The notes beneath the pieces were generated by a model. It was not told the DNA's origin, ran no database searches, and worked only from the letters and a program-made list of their open reading frames with translations. From contig NZ_QFVS01000030.1 in the NCBI RefSeq assembly GCF_003143955.1, positions 1-39,505 on the forward strand: a stretch of DNA of 39,505 nt, given 5' to 3'. Positions 35,265 to 39,505 of this stretch are shown one piece after another; the stretch's first letter is position 1; each line of letters starts with the position of its first letter. The translations under genes were made by a program, and so were the position numbers. This DNA is from Kurthia zopfii. GTDB taxonomy: Bacteria; Bacillota; Bacilli; Bacillales_A; Planococcaceae.

Positions 35265-36516
35265 AGAGCAATTACAATCAGATTTACAACAAAAACAGAT
35301 GACTGCTGAACAAAAGCAAAGATTGAAAGATAAACTGAATAAATCTCATCGAAAAAGAAAACAAAATCCGCTTCCTCTTTTTGTAGCAGTTGCGCTTTTC
35401 TTCCTCATTTCAGCCATACTAATGAATAGTTTTAAAAATGATATGGTGAGAACCGGCAATAAAGAGATGCACCATGCGACAGCTTACATTGATACGGAAG
35501 ATCGAATGGATGGCACTGAACTTGAAGATTCCTATTATTCTTCTGTAAAGCGCGTAAATGAACAAAAAATTACGGAATTTAAAAAGATGTTAACTCAAGC
35601 GAAGGAAGAAAAATTTAATGAAGAAAATATGGAGGAATATTACTACCTTGAACTGAAAGAAACTTCTAATCAAGTGAAGAAATTCGCACTCTTTATAGAC
35701 AATGATCAATACTATATTCACCAATTCGGTACGGAAATGATGAAGAAAATACCGATGACTATTTCAAAAACGGAACAATTTTTCGGTATAAAAATGAATT
35801 TATACTTATTTATCATTTTAATCATCGTTTGCATCACTTTACTAGTCGTCCCAAATTCGCTTTTAACTATTAAAAAGAAAGAAGAGTATGATTATAAAAA
35901 TAAACTTTATTATTACGGATGTATTGCGGTAAGCATCTTTGCAGTTGCTTTTTTCTTTATGAATTTACCGAACTTCTTCGTCTTTATCTTTTTAATCGCG
36001 ATTGCCCATTGGCTTTATCAACTATATGATAAATGGCTTTACTTTGAAGATCATCCTGCGGAAAAATGGTTAAAAGACCTTTATGAATATTTAGCGATTA
36101 TCGGCTTCGCGTTTGGAATGATTGGTAATTACTACAAAGAAGTCGATTTATATTATGTCGCAGCAGTTTGCATAGGGATGTCTTTATTTGTTTTTATTAT
36201 GAAACGTAAAATCGAATCAAATCCATGCCCACACTGTGCCCAACAGATTTCTACAAAACGTAGATTTCAAATGATGTTCAGCAAGAAAGCTCGAATTTGC
36301 CCACATTGTCAAAATGAAATTCATATTTCAAAAAGACCATTCGATTTAAGTTCATTTATTATTTATATTAGTATCTCGGGGAATTTATTCTTAGGAAACT
36401 TCCTGAATATTAGCTTAACCTATACAATCATCTCAGCCATTTTCATCCTCCTAACATTTTTCATTATAACTGTCTTTAAGATGAAATTTGAAAAGGAAGA
36501 TTTACCCCTTTGGTAA
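35251..36516 (+). CDS. Membrane anti-sigma factor candidate fused to a cxxc_20_cxxc zinc ribbon
   Basis: 421 residues. Residues 1-40 are a charged cytoplasmic helix (FKEQLQSDLQQKQMTAEQKQ), 41-60 a membrane helix, 61-170 an extracytoplasmic domain, then about four membrane helices between 178 and 318, a cytoplasmic zinc ribbon with Cys326, Cys329, Cys350 and Cys353 (CPHC, exactly 20 residues, CPHC) and two last membrane helices. The N-terminal half looks like a small anti-sigma factor, the C-terminal quarter like the free-standing Bacillales cxxc_20_cxxc membrane proteins. Anti-sigma function is inferred from the overlap with the sigma gene. GGAGG is the ribosome site. Confidence 0.65.
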   Translation: MKNFKEQLQSDLQQKQMTAEQKQRLKDKLNKSHRKRKQNPLPLFVAVALFFLISAILMNSFKNDMVRTGNKEMHHATAYIDTEDRMDGTELEDSYYSSVKRVNEQKITEFKKMLTQAKEEKFNEENMEEYYYLELKETSNQVKKFALFIDNDQYYIHQFGTEMMKKIPMTISKTEQFFGIKMNLYLFIILIIVCITLLVVPNSLLTIKKKEEYDYKNKLYYYGCIAVSIFAVAFFFMNLPNFFVFIFLIAIAHWLYQLYDKWLYFEDHPAEKWLKDLYEYLAIIGFAFGMIGNYYKEVDLYYVAAVCIGMSLFVFIMKRKIESNPCPHCAQQISTKRRFQMMFSKKARICPHCQNEIHISKRPFDLSSFIIYISISGNLFLGNFLNISLTYTIISAIFILLTFFIITVFKMKFEKEDLPLW

Positions 36517-36582
36517 AATAATATGAAAATGTCATTGCGAAATAGTAATTGGAATGATATACTCGCATTAACAAAAACATAC

Positions 36583-36678
36583 AAGTGCTAGGAGTGCTGG
36601 TGTTGCCAGCTGAGACGAAGCCGTGAGCTTTACATTCTTATCACCTGATCTAGTTTATACTAGCGTAGGGAAGCAACC
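36583..36678 (+). promoter_or_regulatory. TPP riboswitch 1 (upstream copy)
   Basis: The conserved thi-box elements are in order: GCTAGGAGTGCTGG, GCTGAGA (36609-36615), ACCTGATCTAGTT (36643-36655), ACTAGCGTAGGGAAGC (36659-36674). P1 pairs GTGCT with AGCA near 36671. It binds thiamine diphosphate and shuts off the downstream transporter. The P3 side arm (GAAGCCGTGAGCTTT) is longer than in the second copy. Confidence 0.92.
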
Positions 36679-36695
36679 AGACTCAACTTATAATA

Positions 36696-36738
36696 GTCTC
36701 CGTTTCTAGACGTCTAGATGCGGAGGCTTTTTGTTTTT
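36696..36738 (+). terminator. Terminator of TPP riboswitch 1
   Basis: GTCTCCG (36696-36702) pairs with CGGAGGC (36721-36727), with an inner palindrome CTAGACGTCTAG, then TTTTTGTTTTT. AGACT (36680-36684) can pair with AGTCT (36695-36699) as the competing antiterminator. Confidence 0.8.
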
Positions 36739-36763
36739 GTTAAAAATACATACAATACGAAAC

Positions 36764-36851
36764 ACCACTAGGGGGGCATATTTTTGCTGAGAGAGGTTTA
36801 GCCTCGACCCTTATAACTTGATCTAGTTCACACTAGCGTAAGGAAGTGGCC
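36764..36851 (+). promoter_or_regulatory. TPP riboswitch 2 (downstream copy)
   Basis: A second complete thi-box: CCACTAGGGGGGC (36765-36777), GCTGAGAGAGG (36786-36796), CTTGATCTAGTTCACACTAGCG (36818-36838) and GTAAGGAAGTGG. P1 is CCACT (36765-36769) with AGTGG (36845-36849). It is only about 90 bases from the first copy, in the same orientation and without a gene in between. Confidence 0.92.
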
Positions 36852-36867
36852 CTATTTTCTTATAGCG

Positions 36868-36899
36868 CCATTTCTCTTATCGGAGGAATGGTTTTTTAT
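36868..36899 (+). terminator. Terminator of TPP riboswitch 2
   Basis: CCATTTCTC (36868-36876) pairs with GAGGAATGG (36883-36891), one G-U, loop TTATCG, then six T. The P1 strand AGTGGC (36845-36850) can pair with GCCATT (36867-36872) as antiterminator, so ligand binding and termination are coupled. Confidence 0.85.
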
Positions 36900-36916
36900 T
36901 GTTTAGGAGGATTTTT

Positions 36917-37645
36917 ATGGAAAGTTTAAGCTTGGAACAATTGTCTTTTCGCTATGATGACAAGCTCATTTTGGATGGCTTGGATTTATACGTGAAGAAG
37001 GGGGAGTTTGTGTCAATAATTGGACCGAGCGGATGTGGTAAAAGTACTTTATTTCGTTTGATTACTGGCTTAGAAAAATTACAACAAGGAATGATTCGAA
37101 AAGAGTATGAATTTGTTGGCTATATGCCGCAGCGAGATGCGCTAATGCCTTGGCGAACAATTTTAAAAAACACGACTTTGCCATTGGAATGCAAAAAAGT
37201 TTCGAAAGCCGATGCAACAGCGAAAAGCATGGCGTTATTGAAACAATTTGGATTGGATCATTATGCGAATAATTATCCGAGAGATTTATCAGGTGGTATG
37301 AAACAACGTGTGTCATTTATTCGAGCTTTGAATGCATCCGAAGATATTTTATTACTCGATGAACCGTTTAGTGCGCTCGATGCGTTAACAAAAATAGAAT
37401 TGCAAGATTGGTTGTACAATCAAGCCAAATCTTTGAATAAAACGATTCTTTTCATTACGCATGATGTCGATGAGGCACTTTATTTATCTGATCGAATCTA
37501 TACGGTGACGGAAACGCCGATTCAACAAATGCATGAGACGGTCGTACCGCTTGAACACCCGCGAATTCGAGAAAACCTCGGTTCCGAAGAAATCCAAAAA
37601 CTAAAAATCGACTTATTACACCTATTACAGAAGGGGCGGTCATAA
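36917..37645 (+). CDS. thiZ: Thiamine-precursor ABC transporter, ATP-binding protein
   Basis: 242 residues. Walker A GPSGCGKST (36-44), Q-loop in VGYMPQRDALMPW, signature LSGGMKQRVSF, Walker B ILLLDEPFSALDALT and the switch His in LFITHDVDEAL. It belongs to the nitrate/sulfonate/taurine-type ABC ATPases; homologous to YtlC/ThiZ of Bacillus. The TPP riboswitches point to uptake of a thiamine pyrimidine precursor. AGGAGG at 36905-36910 is 6 bases before ATG 36917. The stop overlaps the permease start by one base. The symbol is by function; ytlC is the alternative name. Confidence 0.85.
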   Translation: MESLSLEQLSFRYDDKLILDGLDLYVKKGEFVSIIGPSGCGKSTLFRLITGLEKLQQGMIRKEYEFVGYMPQRDALMPWRTILKNTTLPLECKKVSKADATAKSMALLKQFGLDHYANNYPRDLSGGMKQRVSFIRALNASEDILLLDEPFSALDALTKIELQDWLYNQAKSLNKTILFITHDVDEALYLSDRIYTVTETPIQQMHETVVPLEHPRIRENLGSEEIQKLKIDLLHLLQKGRS

Positions 37646-38385
37646 TGAAGAAAAACGCTCCTGCCATTATTGTAGGTGGCATCCTACTTGTACTGTGGGA
37701 AATTGTTGCAAGAATGATTAATGAAATGTATATTTTGCCTTCTCCAACAGCGATTGTATTAAAAATGTGGGAGTTTAGAGAAGCGTTATTTACGGTACAT
37801 CTACCAGCAACTGCCGAAGTATTAGCCATTGGATTGGCACTTTCTTTACTACTTGGGATTGGTTTAGCGATTGCTATGAACAGCAGCTCATGGGTGGAAC
37901 GTGCCTTTTACCCGTTATTAATTGCTTCACAAACCGTTCCGATTACAGCTTTAGCACCGATTTTCGTCCTTTGGTTCGGCTATACAATTTGGAGTAAAGT
38001 GCTAGTAACTGTATTAATTACATTTTTCCCAATTGCTATTAATACATTTGACGGCTTAAAAAGTTCAAAACGAGAATTTGAAGAATTAATGCTTACATAC
38101 GGCGCTTCAAAATGGCAAGTGTTCAAGAAGTTACAAATGCCATCTGCTTTACCGCAACTATTTACATCCTTAAAAGTAGCAGTACCACTCAGTATTATCG
38201 GTGCGGCAATTGGTGAATGGCTAGGCGCACAAGCAGGACTTGGTTACTTCAGTAAGCGAATGATGACACAGCTTGATGGTGCTGGCGTGTTCGCACCAAT
38301 CGTCATCCTTTCAGCAATGGCGATTATTTCGGTCATTATTTTACGAATTGCAGAGAAAAAACTAATTACTTGGAGGAAAGATTAA
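37645..38385 (+). CDS. thiX: Thiamine-precursor ABC transporter, permease
   Basis: 246 residues, six membrane helices, BPD-transporter permease type. The EAA loop is visible as EELMLTYGASKWQVFKKLQM followed by PSALPQLFTSLKV. Homologous to YtlD/ThiX. Both ends overlap neighbours by one base (TAATG), so ATPase, permease and binding protein are translationally linked. Confidence 0.87.
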   Translation: MKKNAPAIIVGGILLVLWEIVARMINEMYILPSPTAIVLKMWEFREALFTVHLPATAEVLAIGLALSLLLGIGLAIAMNSSSWVERAFYPLLIASQTVPITALAPIFVLWFGYTIWSKVLVTVLITFFPIAINTFDGLKSSKREFEELMLTYGASKWQVFKKLQMPSALPQLFTSLKVAVPLSIIGAAIGEWLGAQAGLGYFSKRMMTQLDGAGVFAPIVILSAMAIISVIILRIAEKKLITWRKD

Positions 38386-39404
38386 TGAAATTAATGAAGT
38401 GGCTTTCGACTTTGATGATTGCGGTGTTAATCCTTAGTGGATGTTCATCAACAGCGAAAAAAGACGAAAATGGTAAAGAATTAAAAGAAGTAAATGTAAT
38501 GCTCGATTGGTATCCGAATGCGATTCATAGTTTCCTATACGTAGCGATTGAAAAAGGGTACTTTAAAGATGCTGGCTTAGATGTAAAATTACAATTCCCA
38601 TCAAACCCAACTGATCCACTTACACTTACTGCAGCAGGTAAGACAACTTTAGGTATTTACTATCAACAAGATGTCATTGTAGCAAAAGCGAATGAACAAG
38701 TGCCGATTACATCAGTTGGTCCAGTCGTTCGTACACCATTAAATCAATTAATGAGTTTAGAAGAATCAAATATTAAACGTCCGAAAGATTTAGAAGGAAA
38801 AACGGTTGGATATAGCGGTACGCCATTAAGTGAAGCAACGATTAAGTTTATGGTTGAACATGATGGTGGAGATCCATCAAAAGTTAAATTAGTCGATGTT
38901 GGCTTTGAGTTAGTCTCTGCATTAATTACGAAAAAAGTAGATGTTATTTCAGGCGGTATGATTAATCATGAATTACCGGTTATGGAACATAAAGGTTACA
39001 AAATCGCTACGATGGATTCTTCAAAATTCGGCGTTCCGAAAAGCCGTGAGATGGTATTTGTAGCAGGTGATAAGACGCTTGCCAAAGATCAAGAAACGGT
39101 TACGGCATTCCTAAAAGCAGCTGAAAAAGGTTTTGACTTTACGAAGAAACACCCTGAAGAATCACTTGATCTATTGCTAGAAAACCAAGAAAAAGAAAGT
39201 TTCCCATTAACGAAAGCGATTGAAGAACAAAGTTTAGATATTTTATTGAAACATATGGAGACGAAGGATGAGCCATTCCTTTCAGATACGAAAGAAGCAT
39301 GGGATGAGCAAACAAAATGGTTACTTGAGCAAAAAATGATTCAAGAAACAATCCCAAGCGACCAATTATATAAGGATTTAGTGAACTACTCGCCACTTAG
39401 CTAA
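38385..39404 (+). CDS. thiY: Thiamine-precursor substrate-binding lipoprotein (NMT1/THI5-like), 3' end inside a TnpB element hairpin
   Basis: 339 residues. Lipoprotein signal with lipobox LILSGC (Cys about 19), then the NMT1/THI5-like domain, including VMLDWYPNAIHSFLYVAIEKG and TVGYSGTPLSEA. It resembles YtlA/ThiY and should capture a pyrimidine such as formylaminopyrimidine or HMP. ATG at 38385 has GGAGGAA upstream. The last codons (VNYSPLS, stop 39402-39404) fall in the 5' arm of the hairpin that ends the minus-strand TnpB element, so the native C-terminus was probably replaced at its last residues; the domain itself seems complete. Confidence 0.85.
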   Translation: MKLMKWLSTLMIAVLILSGCSSTAKKDENGKELKEVNVMLDWYPNAIHSFLYVAIEKGYFKDAGLDVKLQFPSNPTDPLTLTAAGKTTLGIYYQQDVIVAKANEQVPITSVGPVVRTPLNQLMSLEESNIKRPKDLEGKTVGYSGTPLSEATIKFMVEHDGGDPSKVKLVDVGFELVSALITKKVDVISGGMINHELPVMEHKGYKIATMDSSKFGVPKSREMVFVAGDKTLAKDQETVTAFLKAAEKGFDFTKKHPEESLDLLLENQEKESFPLTKAIEEQSLDILLKHMETKDEPFLSDTKEAWDEQTKWLLEQKMIQETIPSDQLYKDLVNYSPLS

Positions 39405-39437
39405 ACCTTGCGGTTCTTCACGCTTGAAGTGGGAGCT
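39387..39437 (-). ncRNA. Probable omega-RNA 3' scaffold / element-end hairpin of the TnpB element
   Basis: Nested pairing: CTCgCCACTT (39389-39398) with AAGTGGGAG (39427-39435), AGC (39399-39401) with GCT (39422-39424), and AACC (39404-39407) with GGTT (39412-39415) closing a 4-base loop. On the minus strand this follows and overlaps the TnpB C-terminal codons, as expected for the guide-RNA scaffold of IS200/IS605 TnpB. If so, the guide would be read from the adjacent thiY sequence below about 39381. Confidence 0.5.
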
Positions 39438-39505
39438 TCTTGGGAATAGAGCGTACTTGCAAGTGTATTTCTTTACTTGCAGCGGTTTCTCTTATTTGAC
39501 CGAGC
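39418..39505 (-). mobile_element. tnpB: C-terminal end of a TnpB gene, partial (IS200/IS605 family)
   Basis: The minus-strand frame from the window edge (39504) to TGA at 39418-39420 gives 28 residues, including LGQIRETAASKE and PKKLPLQA. The low-complexity basic tail running straight into a large hairpin is typical for TnpB C-termini. The rest of the gene, with RuvC and zinc-ribbon motifs, would lie to the right of the window and cannot be checked. Confidence 0.5.

Noticed and set aside
36517-36916. CRISPR-like or dispersed repeats from the similar blocks near 36600 and 36780
   Set aside because: The repeated bases are the conserved core of two TPP aptamers, not equal-length repeats with spacers. 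No CRISPR array was seen anywhere in the window.

Overview
The window reads as chromosomal DNA of a low-GC Gram-positive bacterium of the order Bacillales. Clues are the ccdA-yneI-ccdC cluster with a separate yneK, the DUF1659/DUF2922/YvrJ small-protein trio, T-box and TPP riboswitch leaders, GGAGG ribosome sites, frequent TTG/GTG starts, and many hairpin-plus-T-run terminators. A Planococcaceae-like genus (Lysinibacillus, Solibacillus, Rummeliibacillus, Kurthia type) is my guess; no rRNA or tRNA is present to settle it.

Layout. Bases 1-250 hold what looks like the tail of an IS200/IS605-type TnpB element and the 3' remnant of another gene. Next come a NERD-domain protein (350-1027), cytochrome c maturation genes ccdA-ccdB-ccdC (1152-2804) and a large unrecognised helix-turn-helix protein (2965-4842). 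Bases 5180-12175 are a seven-gene acyl-CoA catabolic operon: ADP-forming acyl-CoA synthetase, two MaoC-type hydratase subunits, a thiolase-fold protein without the thiolase cysteine, a DUF35 zinc-ribbon protein and two acyl-CoA dehydrogenases. Its composition matches the steroid side-chain (igr / ChsE-ChsH-Ltp2) module of actinobacteria, and the paired subunits show complementary loss of catalytic motifs. This is the most unusual system in the window.

Bases 12291-24933 are mixed single genes and small operons: a YtrA-type GntR regulator, yneK, small DUF proteins, a SCO1-like copper lipoprotein, a GNAT enzyme, a DUF308 membrane protein, topoisomerase III, a DUF2089 pair, mscL, a DHA2 efflux pump, a small acidic protein, nicotinamidase, a 35-residue membrane peptide, and a coupled pair of an alanine-racemase-fold PLP protein and a VAO/ALO-type flavin oxidase.

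Bases 25204-34669 are the branched-chain amino acid locus ilvE-ilvD-[T-box]-ilvB-ilvH-ilvC-leuB-leuC-leuD. leuA is absent from its usual place between ilvC and leuB. An ECF sigma factor with a probable self-recognised promoter and a membrane anti-sigma candidate fused to a cxxc_20_cxxc zinc ribbon follow (34764-36516). Two tandem TPP riboswitches, each with its own terminator, then control a thiamine-precursor ABC transporter (36917-39404). The window ends with a minus-strand TnpB C-terminus whose terminal hairpin supplies the last codons and stop of the transporter's binding protein. The two TnpB remnants therefore point inwards from both edges of the window.
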